From JAZRUF01 sp045652405 (GTDB taxonomy: Bacteria; Bacillota; Clostridia; Oscillospirales; JAAYXM01): DNA of 14,391 nucleotides. Shown piece after piece: positions 7,212 through 13,282 of the stretch. Below the pieces are notes generated by a model. That model saw only the letters and a program-made list of their open reading frames with translations, made no database searches and was not told the origin of the DNA. Within the stretch, counting starts at the first letter, position 1; each line of letters starts with the position of its first letter. Made by a program: the position numbers and the translations under genes. The DNA lies in NCBI GenBank assembly GCA_045652405.1, contig JAZRUF010000019.1, positions 1 through 14,391 on the forward strand. The letters run 5' to 3'.

Positions 7212-7412
7212 TTATTAGACAAGGGACGGCATATATGCCGTGAGTCCGAGAGTGCGCACTTCAAAGCCGCAATGCAGATACGTAACCGCCATATGGTCTC
7301 GCGCTCGGATTTGGTGATATTTTATGTGCAGAGGGAACAAGGCGGCGCGTATCAGACATATGAATGGGCGCAAAAGAACAAAAAAAACATAATAAATCTG
7401 GGTGAGATTTAA
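7212..7412 (+). pseudogene. Remnant of a SLOG/DUF1273-family gene (C-terminal part)
   Basis: An open stretch beginning after a TAA at 7209 and ending at TAA 7410-7412 encodes about 66 residues. Its C-terminal part reads IRNRHMVSRSDLVIFYVQ, then REQGGAYQTYEWAQ and KNIINLGEI. This matches the last third of DUF1273/SLOG proteins and lines up with the intact gene at 1965-2441 (ERNRAMVDASEHCIAYM, then GGTAYT). The N-terminal half with the GHR and glycine-loop motifs is missing; the sequence upstream is the end of the YihY-like gene. No ribosome binding site precedes the internal ATG at 7293, so a functional product is unlikely. The remnant looks closer to a family in which an RNR-M motif is followed by SDLVIFY than to a copy of the intact neighbour. 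Confidence 0.72.
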
Positions 7413-7442
7413 TAAAAACTGCGAAAAAAGGCGAAAAATCCC

Positions 7443-7471
7443 TTTACATATGGGAAAAATAGGCGTATAAT
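7443..7471 (+). promoter_or_regulatory. Promoter of the guanylate-kinase-like gene
   Basis: -35 TTTACA (7443-7448), a 17-nt spacer, and a perfect -10 TATAAT (7466-7471). The start site near 7478 gives a leader of about 27 nt. The promoter lies just past the SLOG remnant. Confidence 0.8.
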
Positions 7472-7504
7472 TTACCTATAGAAGCTTGGGAGGTAGCCGC
7501 AAGG

Positions 7505-8068
7505 ATGCTTATTATTATTTCCGGGAGTTCCGGAGTCGGAAAAAACACGATTATAAACCGCCTTTTTGAGGAAAGCTCAAGGCTTGCCCTGCTTCCTACA
7601 ATGACCACGCGCGCGCCTCGCCCGGGCGAGAGCCAGAATAACCCATATCGGTTTGTTTCAAAGGATGAGTTTTTATCAGCTATTGACGCGGGTGAAATGC
7701 TCGAGTACTGCGAAATCCATGGGAATTTGTACGGCACGAACCGCCTGATTTTAGAGGATATGCAGAAGGCGGGCAAGGTGCTTATAAAGGATATTGACGT
7801 TGAGGGCACGATAAATCTGATGAAGGCTCTGCCGTCGGTTGTAAGTATTTACTTAAAGCCGAAAAGCCGCGAGGTGCTCGAGGAGCGCTTGCGCGGACGC
7901 GGTGAGGAGCAGATTGAGCTGCGGCTTAAGCGGTACGAGTATGAGGAGTCGATGGCTCATAATTACAAGTACGTGCTCATTAACGATAAAATTGACGATA
8001 CGCTTGCCGAGATACGCAGGATTGTGCGCACTGAGGCGCAGGCGGCGGGGGTAGAATCCCCCATTTAA
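7505..8068 (+). CDS. gmk: Guanylate-kinase-like nucleotide kinase
   Basis: Guanylate kinase converts GMP and ATP to GDP and ADP in the cytoplasm. The 187-residue protein has the P-loop GSSGVGKNT (7-15), the GMP-binding TTRAPRPGE (34-42), EYCEIHGNLYGT (67-78), KDIDVEG (95-101) and an Arg-rich lid RLRGRGEEQIELRLKRYE. Two positions differ from typical Gmk: Asn14 in the P-loop where Gly or Ser is usual before Thr, and DIDVEGT in place of DIDVQGA. The gene stands alone, not beside rpoZ as the housekeeping Firmicutes gmk often does, so it may be a second, specialised copy. GGGAGG lies 11 nt before the ATG. It has its own promoter and terminator. Confidence 0.88.
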   Translation: MLIIISGSSGVGKNTIINRLFEESSRLALLPTMTTRAPRPGESQNNPYRFVSKDEFLSAIDAGEMLEYCEIHGNLYGTNRLILEDMQKAGKVLIKDIDVEGTINLMKALPSVVSIYLKPKSREVLEERLRGRGEEQIELRLKRYEYEESMAHNYKYVLINDKIDDTLAEIRRIVRTEAQAAGVESPI

Positions 8069-8111
8069 AATTGCTTCTTTTCATTTCTCATTTTTTCTCC
8101 CCCCTTTTTGT

Positions 8112-8156
8112 CTGCTCCCCTCGTTTGGTGAATGCCGGATGAGGGGAGTAGATTTT
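8112..8156 (+). terminator. Terminator of the guanylate-kinase-like gene
   Basis: CTGCTCCCCTC (8112-8122) pairs with GAGGGGAGTAG (8141-8151), an 11-bp stem with one G-U pair and an 18-nt loop, followed by ATTTTAT. It lies 43 nt after the stop, behind a pyrimidine-rich stretch. The T-run is short, so termination may be incomplete. Confidence 0.6.
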
Positions 8157-8160
8157 ATAC

Positions 8161-8259
8161 CGTGTTAAAAAACATCACGGACAGAACCCGGCGGCGATTG
8201 GTCCGCACTCTCAGGCAGTGATTGCAGAGGTGGACGTAATAGCAGAGGTTGTGGTATAA
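8161..8259 (+). pseudogene. ridA: Remnant of ridA with an internal deletion
   Basis: The frame through 8161-8259 reads KKHHGQNPAAIGPHSQAV and continues directly into IAEVDVIAEVVV before TAA. The first part matches the RidA/YjgF N-terminus (typically APAAIGPYSQAV) and the second matches its C-terminus (typically LVEIEVIAVV). About 85-95 residues of the 125-residue protein, including the substrate-binding Arg region, are missing in between. There is no start codon or ribosome binding site in frame. RidA removes reactive enamine/imine intermediates formed by pyridoxal enzymes and is often tied to isoleucine synthesis, so its place before ilvB is sensible. The stop codon overlaps the first TTGTGGTATAAT copy. 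The short length limits certainty. Confidence 0.65.
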
Positions 8260-8260
8260 T
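8249..8260 (+). repeat. 12-bp direct repeat, left copy
   Basis: TTGTGGTATAAT, identical to 8409-8420. It also makes an extended -10 promoter match (TGG then TATAAT) with a -35-like TGGACG at 8231-8236 and an 18-nt spacer, and overlaps the end of the ridA remnant. A 6-bp inverted repeat, GAGGTT (8245-8250) with AACCTC (8261-8266), straddles it. Confidence 0.7.
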
Positions 8261-8408
8261 AACCTCAGGGAAAAAACGCAAAGCGTTTTTTTGCGTCAAA
8301 GACGCGCTTGCCTTTGGCAAGCACCCCTGAGAACATTGTATCACTAATCCTTTCTTGCAAGGCAAGAATTTGCGGCTTCGCCGCAACAAACGCAGAATGC
8401 GTTTTGGA
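8261..8408. mobile_element. Palindromic MITE-like element between direct repeats
   Basis: 148 bp between two 12-bp direct repeats. Left module: CTCAGGG (8264-8270) pairs with CCCTGAG (8325-8331) and encloses three abutting triloop hairpins: 8271-8279 with 8283-8291, 8293-8297 with 8301-8305, and 8306-8312 with 8316-8322. Right module: AATCC (8346-8350) pairs with GGATT (8406-8410) and encloses three 7-bp triloop hairpins at 8352-8368, 8370-8386 and 8388-8404, spaced one base apart. The right module reversed resembles the left (AAAACGC stem, TTGCG stem, CTTGCC stem in the same order), so the whole is an imperfect inverted repeat with about 14 bp in the middle. There is no coding capacity. Calling it mobile is inference from the direct repeats; a structured RNA is the alternative. 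Confidence 0.55.
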
Positions 8409-8420
8409 TTGTGGTATAAT
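8409..8420 (+). promoter_or_regulatory. 12-bp direct repeat, right copy; likely ilvB promoter
   Basis: TTGTGGTATAAT with a perfect TATAAT (8415-8420) and TG in the extended -10 position. No good -35 lies 17 nt upstream, where the last hairpin of the element sits. Transcription would start near 8427, giving a leader of about 60 nt to ilvB that contains a small hairpin TTGCC / GGCAA (8435-8439 with 8444-8448). I saw no T-box signature in this leader. Confidence 0.55.
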
Positions 8421-8487
8421 TAATTTAGCTGAGTTTGCCTGACGGCAAGAGAAGTTTAATAGGATTATAAAAATGGAGTATTGTGTT

Positions 8488-10125
8488 ATGAAGCTATCGG
8501 GAGCAGACATAGTTGTACGCACGCTCATTGAGCATGGGTGTGACGTGGTGTTCGGGTATCCGGGCGGTAATGTTTTAGATGTCTACGACTCTATTTACAA
8601 GTACAAAGATGAGATTTCGCACGTGCTTTCCGCCCACGAGCAGGGCGCGGCGCACGCGGCGGACGGCTATGCCCGCGTTACAGGAAAGTGCGGCGTTGTT
8701 ATTGCGACATCCGGCCCGGGGGCTACGAATTTAGTAACCGGCATTGCGACCGCATACCTCGACTCTGTACCCATGGTCGCTATATGCGGAAACGTGGACT
8801 CTTTAAAAATTGGCACTGACAGCTTCCAGGAGATAGACATAACCGGTATAACACTTCCGATTACCAAGCACAATTACTTTGTAAGTGACGTAGAAGAGCT
8901 TGCTGACACTATACGTGAGGCGTTCATGCTCGCGTGCTCGGGAAGACCCGGGCCTGTGCTTGTGGACGTGCCGCGCGATGTCCAGCGCGCGATGTGCGAG
9001 TATCAGCCCAAAGAGCCGCTTGAGCCGCAGGGGATGATTGCCGCAAAGGCGATGCGTATATCCGCGGCGGCGGAGTTTATAAACCTATCAAACCGACCGC
9101 TTGTGTATTTTGGCGGGGGAGTGGTATCCTCAGGGGCGCAGGCGCAGGTTATAGAGCTTGCCGAGCGACTTGACGCACCGATAGCCTGCTCGATGATGGG
9201 GCTTTCGGCTATACCCACCGACCACCCGCGCCTTTTGGGTATGCAGGGTATGCACGGCGGGTATGCGAGCTGGCGCGCTATGGATAATGCCGACTGTATT
9301 ATCGCCTTGGGTGTACGTTTTAATGACCGCGCGACAGGTGACAGTACGCGTTTTGCAAGCTCGGGCAAGATTGTGCACATAGATATTGAGGGCGCAGAGC
9401 TTTCAAAGACCGTGAGTGAGGAGCACAGCTTAAGGGGCGATTTAAAGATGACGCTCTCCGAGCTTATTCCGCTTATAGAAAAAACACCGCGCCCGCACTG
9501 GAGCGCGGAGATTTCACGCTATAAAAGCGAGCAGGATAAGAGGCTCGACGAGCGCGAAGGTATGACACCGCGCGCAATAATAGAGGCGATAAACCGCCAC
9601 GCGGGCGAGAATACGCCGATTGCGACGGATGTCGGCCAGCATCAGATGTGGGCGGCGCAGTTTTTAAACTTTAGGCGCGAGCGCAGGTTTATATCCTCGG
9701 GCGGACTTGGAACCATGGGCTTTGGAATGGGTGCGGCGATTGGCGCGGCGATTGGCGCGGGCGAGCGCGCGATACTCATAACCGGTGACGGAAGCTTCGG
9801 CATGAGCTTAAACGAGCTTGCGACTGCGGTTTCAAATAATGTTGCGATTACCGTGGTTATATTCAATAACCGCGCACTAGGAATGGTGCGCCAGATTCAG
9901 GGCGAGGCTTTCGGCGGAAGGTATTCACACACCGAGCTTGACAGAAAGACGGATTTCGTAGCCGTTGCGCGCGCATTCGGTGCTGAGGGCTGCAGGGCGG
10001 AGAGTTTGCCAGACCTTGAAGCCGCGCTTGAATGTGCGGCAAAAAGCCACGGTGTATATCTTATAGACTGTGCGATTTCAAGAGACGAGCTTGTGCTCTC
10101 ACCATATGACGGATTGGGGGAATAG
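8488..10125 (+). CDS. ilvB: Acetolactate synthase, catalytic (large) subunit
   Basis: This thiamine-diphosphate enzyme condenses two pyruvates to 2-acetolactate, or pyruvate with 2-oxobutyrate, the first common step of valine, leucine and isoleucine synthesis. The 545-residue protein has the FGYPGG motif (22-27), catalytic Glu51 in AHEQGAAHAADGYAR, the ATSGPGATNLVTGIA block, a central FAD-binding-type domain, and the ThDP/Mg motif from GDGSFGMSLNELAT (433 on) to IFNN. ATG 8473 is also in frame (adding MEYCV, with AGGA 8 nt upstream), but ATG 8488 has GGAG 9 nt upstream and gives the usual start MKLSGAD, so I prefer it. The ilvN start lies 4 nt after the stop. Degradative AlsS is less likely because a regulatory subunit gene follows. 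Confidence 0.95.
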   Translation: MKLSGADIVVRTLIEHGCDVVFGYPGGNVLDVYDSIYKYKDEISHVLSAHEQGAAHAADGYARVTGKCGVVIATSGPGATNLVTGIATAYLDSVPMVAICGNVDSLKIGTDSFQEIDITGITLPITKHNYFVSDVEELADTIREAFMLACSGRPGPVLVDVPRDVQRAMCEYQPKEPLEPQGMIAAKAMRISAAAEFINLSNRPLVYFGGGVVSSGAQAQVIELAERLDAPIACSMMGLSAIPTDHPRLLGMQGMHGGYASWRAMDNADCIIALGVRFNDRATGDSTRFASSGKIVHIDIEGAELSKTVSEEHSLRGDLKMTLSELIPLIEKTPRPHWSAEISRYKSEQDKRLDEREGMTPRAIIEAINRHAGENTPIATDVGQHQMWAAQFLNFRRERRFISSGGLGTMGFGMGAAIGAAIGAGERAILITGDGSFGMSLNELATAVSNNVAITVVIFNNRALGMVRQIQGEAFGGRYSHTELDRKTDFVAVARAFGAEGCRAESLPDLEAALECAAKSHGVYLIDCAISRDELVLSPYDGLGE

Positions 10126-10129
10126 GGCT

Positions 10130-10630
10130 GTGAAGAGGTTTACTGTGGCAGTTCTGGTACGAAATGAGTTTGGCGTGCTAAACCGCGTTACCAGTATGTT
10201 TCGCCGCCGCCAGTTTAACATACGCGCGCTGACGGTTAGTGAGACGGAGACGAATATCTACTCGCGCATCACCGTCATTTTCGAGGGTGAGGATGAAATG
10301 GCAGAGCAGCTTATAAACCAGCTCTACAAGCTGCCCGACGTGTGCGCGGTGCGTGAAATGGGCGCGGACGAGTCGATAAGCTGTGAGGTTATGCTAATTA
10401 AGCTTAAAAATGAGGAGCAAAGCCGTGACGCGATACGTTCTGCAGCGGAGGCGTGCAAGGCGGAGATTGTCGATTACACGCGTGAGGCGATAATTTTGCA
10501 GATTACCGGTGATAGCGCGCGGCTTGACGCGTTCTTAGACGTAATGCGCGATTACACGATACTCGAAATGTGCCGCACAGGCGTTGTAAGCCTTGAGCGC
10601 GGCGCAACGACTATAAAGGAAACGGTTTAG
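10130..10630 (+). CDS. ilvN: Acetolactate synthase, regulatory (small) subunit
   Basis: IlvN binds the catalytic subunit, raises its activity and gives feedback inhibition by branched-chain amino acids. The 166-residue protein starts with an ACT domain: RFTVAVLVRNEFGVLNRVTSMFRRRQFNI (3-31), then ALTVSETE and YSRITVIFEG. The C-terminal domain (about 80-160) contains EVMLIKLKNEEQSRDAI and a final YTILEMCRTGVVSLERG. The frame is open further upstream inside ilvB, but the GTG at 10130 gives the standard VKRFTVAVL start, sits 4 nt after the ilvB stop and has a G-rich ribosome binding site (10116-10120) 9 nt upstream. It is co-transcribed, probably translationally coupled, with ilvB. No ilvC follows; the operon ends here. 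Confidence 0.94.
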   Translation: MKRFTVAVLVRNEFGVLNRVTSMFRRRQFNIRALTVSETETNIYSRITVIFEGEDEMAEQLINQLYKLPDVCAVREMGADESISCEVMLIKLKNEEQSRDAIRSAAEACKAEIVDYTREAIILQITGDSARLDAFLDVMRDYTILEMCRTGVVSLERGATTIKETV

Positions 10631-10635
10631 ATTTT

Positions 10636-10677
10636 ACCCCGCACTGTCATGTTAAGTCAGTGCGGGGTTAATTTTTT
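10636..10677 (+). terminator. Rho-independent terminator of ilvBN
   Basis: ACCCCGCACTG (10636-10646) pairs perfectly with CAGTGCGGGGT (10658-10668), 11 bp with an 11-nt loop, followed by TAATTTTTT. It starts 6 nt after the ilvN stop. Confidence 0.92.
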
Positions 10678-10732
10678 GTAGGGAATGCATTTATGCATTC
10701 CGAGGCGGAAGGGATAAATCCCTTCCCTACAA
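10676..10732. repeat. 57-bp palindromic intergenic element
   Basis: The outer inverted repeat TTGTAGGG (10676-10683) / CCCTACAA (10725-10732) encloses two near-perfect hairpins: GGAATGCAT / ATGCATTCC (10682-10690 with 10693-10701) and GGAAGGGAT / ATCCCTTCC (10707-10715 with 10718-10726). The arms overlap the outer repeat, so a cruciform or a branched hairpin is possible. I recall TGTAGGG...CCCTACA palindromes as common intergenic repeats in Clostridia; copy number is not visible here. The rest of the gap to 10883 holds only the promoter below. Confidence 0.65.
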
Positions 10733-10786
10733 TGCGAGGATGTCGCATAATTTTTGGAGAAAATGAGAAGATTTGAAAGAATGTCA

Positions 10787-10814
10787 TTGTAATTTTTTCT
10801 GATTGGTGTATAAT
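10787..10814 (+). promoter_or_regulatory. Promoter of the glycosyltransferase gene
   Basis: -35 TTGTAA (10787-10792), a 16-nt spacer, and a perfect -10 TATAAT (10809-10814). The predicted start near 10821 leaves a 5' leader of about 60 nt. It probably drives the envelope genes to 14359. Confidence 0.65.
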
Positions 10815-10882
10815 ATCTTTGTATGACTGCAGAAGACGAGACGGGTAAATGTCATTATAAATACAAATGGGGGCTAAAATAA

Positions 10883-12145
10883 GTGCTATCCTTTATACAG
10901 GTTTTTAACCTGATTATATTTTTTATTTTTACGATATGCTATTCATATCAGTTTATATACGTGTTCGTCACGCTTTTCGGAAAGCGTGAGAAGCTTGAGG
11001 CCAAGGTGCAGCACAGGTATGCGGTAATCATCGCCGCGCGCAATGAGCGGGACGTTATCGCGCATCTTATATCAAGCATCAAAAAGCAGAAGTACCCGCA
11101 GGAGCTTGTAGACATATTCGTGATTGCGGATAACTGCACCGACGATACTGCAGAGGTTGCACGCGGCGCGGGTGCGCATGTATATGTGCGCGATGACCGC
11201 GAGTATGTGGGCAAGGGCTATGCGCTCGACTACGCGTTTAAGAAGATTGCAAGAGACTTTGGCGAGAAAAATTACGAGGGGTATTTCATATTTGATGCGG
11301 ACAACCTCTTGGATGAAAATTACATAGCTGAGATGAACCGCGCGTTTGACAGCGGTTATCGCATCGTGACGAGCTACCGCAACTCAAAAAATTACGATAC
11401 AAACTGGATTTCTGCGGGAAGCTCACTGTGGTTTTTAAAAGAGGCGCGCTACTTAAATAACGCGCGGATGATATTAAAGTCAAGCTGTGCGGTGTCCGGC
11501 ACCGGGTTTTTGGTGCATGCGGATATTATACACCGTAATAACGGCTGGAAGCATCATTTGCTGACTGAGGATATTGAATTTTCAATTGATAACGTGATTT
11601 CGGGCGAGGTAATAGGCTACTGCGACGAGGCGATGCTCTATGACGAGCAACCGACCGAGTTTGAGCAGTCGTGGAATCAGCGCCTGCGCTGGGCGAAGGG
11701 TTTTTATCAGGTGGTCGCGCGCTACGGATGGCGGCTGTTTAAGGGTATATTCGGTAAAAAACCGCTCGCGTGTTATGATATGATGATGACGATACTGCCG
11801 GCAATGGGCATTTCGGTCATCGGGGTGGTTGTAAACCTGGTATTTATGGTGCTCGGATTTACGGAGCCGGGCGGGATAAACGCGCTTATTTTGGCGTGCG
11901 CGATGTCGGTTATAACCACGGCGGTTAATTTCTATTTGATTTTATTCTTCTTTGGTGCGATTACCACGATAAGCGAGTGGAAGAAAATCCGCGCGAGTGC
12001 AAAAAAGAAGATTATTTATATGTTTACCTTCCCAATCTTTATCCTGACGTATGTGCCGATTGCGATTGTCGCGCTATTCCGCAAGATTGAGTGGACACCG
12101 ATTAAGCACAGCGTTTCAAAGACAATAGAGGAATTGCAACAGTAG
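10883..12145 (+). CDS. Membrane-bound family 2 glycosyltransferase
   Basis: The 420-residue protein has one N-terminal membrane segment (about 5-32), a cytoplasmic GT-A domain and C-terminal membrane segments (about 298-328, 332-362 and 372-393). Catalytic signatures are IIAARNERDVI (49-59), IADNCTDDT (81-89), D138-A-D140 for the metal and sugar nucleotide, TED (228-230) for the catalytic base, and QRLRW (266-270). This layout is that of processive GT2 enzymes such as PgaC-type N-acetylglucosamine, hyaluronan and cellulose synthases, so an exported polysaccharide or glycolipid is likely; the sugar cannot be read from sequence. The start is GTG with GGGGG 9 nt upstream. No partner polymer genes are seen, but FemX-like genes follow in the same direction. 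Confidence 0.9.
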   Translation: MLSFIQVFNLIIFFIFTICYSYQFIYVFVTLFGKREKLEAKVQHRYAVIIAARNERDVIAHLISSIKKQKYPQELVDIFVIADNCTDDTAEVARGAGAHVYVRDDREYVGKGYALDYAFKKIARDFGEKNYEGYFIFDADNLLDENYIAEMNRAFDSGYRIVTSYRNSKNYDTNWISAGSSLWFLKEARYLNNARMILKSSCAVSGTGFLVHADIIHRNNGWKHHLLTEDIEFSIDNVISGEVIGYCDEAMLYDEQPTEFEQSWNQRLRWAKGFYQVVARYGWRLFKGIFGKKPLACYDMMMTILPAMGISVIGVVVNLVFMVLGFTEPGGINALILACAMSVITTAVNFYLILFFFGAITTISEWKKIRASAKKKIIYMFTFPIFILTYVPIAIVALFRKIEWTPIKHSVSKTIEELQQ

Positions 12146-12162
12146 GGGACATTTGTGAATCG

Positions 12163-12225
12163 CCCGCAGCGGGATAGCCAATCCCTCAGTCAGCTTTGCT
12201 GACAGCTCCCTTTACACAAGGGAGC
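12163..12225. repeat. Triple-hairpin intergenic repeat
   Basis: CCCGC / GCGGG (12163-12167 with 12169-12173), GTCAGC / GCTGAC with a TTT loop (12189-12194 with 12198-12203) and GCTCCCTT / AAGGGAGC (12205-12212 with 12218-12225). The last stem is followed by CTTTTG and could partly terminate transcription. I recall this GCTCCCTT...AAGGGAGC element as frequent between genes of gut Clostridia. It lies between the glycosyltransferase and the femX-like pair, where no separate promoter is obvious. Confidence 0.65.
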
Positions 12226-12256
12226 CTTTTGAGCGGTGACGAAAGAGGTATCGGAA

Positions 12257-13279
12257 TTGTTTGTATTTGTTGATGAGAGTAACAAAAGTCAATACGAGGC
12301 GTTTGTAAGTAGCCATGCGAGAGGACATTTCCTGCAGTCTCTGCACTGGGCTGAGTTTAAAGGTGGCGGGCGCGGCGTTATGAGCGTTTCAGATGACGGC
12401 GTGGTCAGGGGTGCTATGCTTCTTTTGCCGCAGCGTGCGCCGATGAGGTTGGGTAAGTTTTTATACAGCCCGCGCGGACCGGTGTGTGATAATGACGTTC
12501 AGGTAATGCGCGACCTTCACGAGGGTGCTATGGAGTATGCAAAGGAAATCGGCGCGTACATGTTATCCCTTGACCCGGATGTGACGGACGAGGGATTTGC
12601 CGAGAATATGGAGAAGGTAGGCTTTTCGCGCGACGTTAAATGCGCGGACACAGGAATCCTGCAGCCGCTTTCGGTTTTCCGCATAAACATAGGCGGTATG
12701 AGTGATGAGGAGCTTATAATGAGCTTTCACTCCAAGGCGCGCTACAGCGTGCGCGCATCACTTAAGTCGGGCGCTCATTGCCGCATAAGCGAGAGTGGGG
12801 ATGACTTAAAGGCGTTTCAGAAGCTTTTGGTTGAGACGGCTGCGCGTGATAATTTTACCCCGCGCCCGATTGAGTATTTTCAAAAGATGTTTAAAATCCT
12901 TCCCGAGGACATGCGCAAGCTCTTTGTGGTCGAGCTTGAGGGTGAGATTATCGCGGGAAGCGTACTTATAAAATACGGAAATAAGACCTGGCATTTATAC
13001 GGCGCGTCCTCAGGTGCGCACACGAAGGAGCTACCCAACTTCCTCATGCAGTGGGAGATGATGCGCTACACGATAGCCGAGGGGTGCGAGGTTTACGATA
13101 TGCGCGGTGTCGCGGGTGAGCACGATAAGTCCGCGCCGCTTGAGGGGCTTATGCGCTTTAAAAAGCGTTTTGGCGGCGAGCTAATAACCTTTATCGGCAG
13201 GCTTGACGCGGTGTATGACAAAAAGAAAAAGCTAAAGATTGACACGCTTAAGAAAATTAAAGGATTTTTGGGGAGATAA
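12257..13279 (+). CDS. FemX-like peptidoglycan aminoacyltransferase, first copy
   Basis: FemABX enzymes take an amino acid from aminoacyl-tRNA and attach it to the stem peptide of a peptidoglycan precursor at the membrane, building the interpeptide bridge. The 340-residue protein has two GNAT-like halves: GHFLQSLHWAEFK (about 23-35), SPRGPV, SFHSKARYSVRASLKSG near the middle, then LYGASSG, LPNFLMQWEMM and YDMRGV toward the end. It lacks the long coiled-coil arm of FemA and has the size of Weissella FemX. The frame is open to a GTG at 12236, but TTG 12257 has AAAGAGGT 8 nt upstream and gives an N-terminus that matches the next gene residue for residue in length (MFVFVDESNKSQYEAF against MIQYVTDEWRGRYEEF). 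The amino acid added is unknown. Confidence 0.88.
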   Translation: MFVFVDESNKSQYEAFVSSHARGHFLQSLHWAEFKGGGRGVMSVSDDGVVRGAMLLLPQRAPMRLGKFLYSPRGPVCDNDVQVMRDLHEGAMEYAKEIGAYMLSLDPDVTDEGFAENMEKVGFSRDVKCADTGILQPLSVFRINIGGMSDEELIMSFHSKARYSVRASLKSGAHCRISESGDDLKAFQKLLVETAARDNFTPRPIEYFQKMFKILPEDMRKLFVVELEGEIIAGSVLIKYGNKTWHLYGASSGAHTKELPNFLMQWEMMRYTIAEGCEVYDMRGVAGEHDKSAPLEGLMRFKKRFGGELITFIGRLDAVYDKKKKLKIDTLKKIKGFLGR

Positions 13280-13282
13280 TCT

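Noticed and set aside
8162..8221. A 19-codon GTG-initiated frame with several Leu, Ile and Val codons, considered as an attenuator leader peptide for ilvB
   Set aside because: It lies upstream of both candidate promoters, its bases are better explained by the ridA remnant in another frame, and it has no close ribosome binding site.
8264..8331. tRNA gene, because of the 68-nt cloverleaf with a 7-bp closing stem
   Set aside because: All inner loops are three bases, there is no anticodon loop, no TTC arm and no conserved D-arm bases.
8352..8404. CRISPR array, because of the 18-bp periodicity
   Set aside because: The units share hairpin geometry but not sequence, and there are no spacers.
8261..8487. 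T-box riboswitch in the ilvB leader
   Set aside because: I could not find the conserved GGGTGG-ACCGCG antiterminator signature or a T-tract terminator before the ilvB start.
10070..10129. Upstream start for ilvN inside ilvB
   Set aside because: The extra 20 residues are the out-of-frame end of ilvB and are not part of the family; GTG 10130 gives the normal start.
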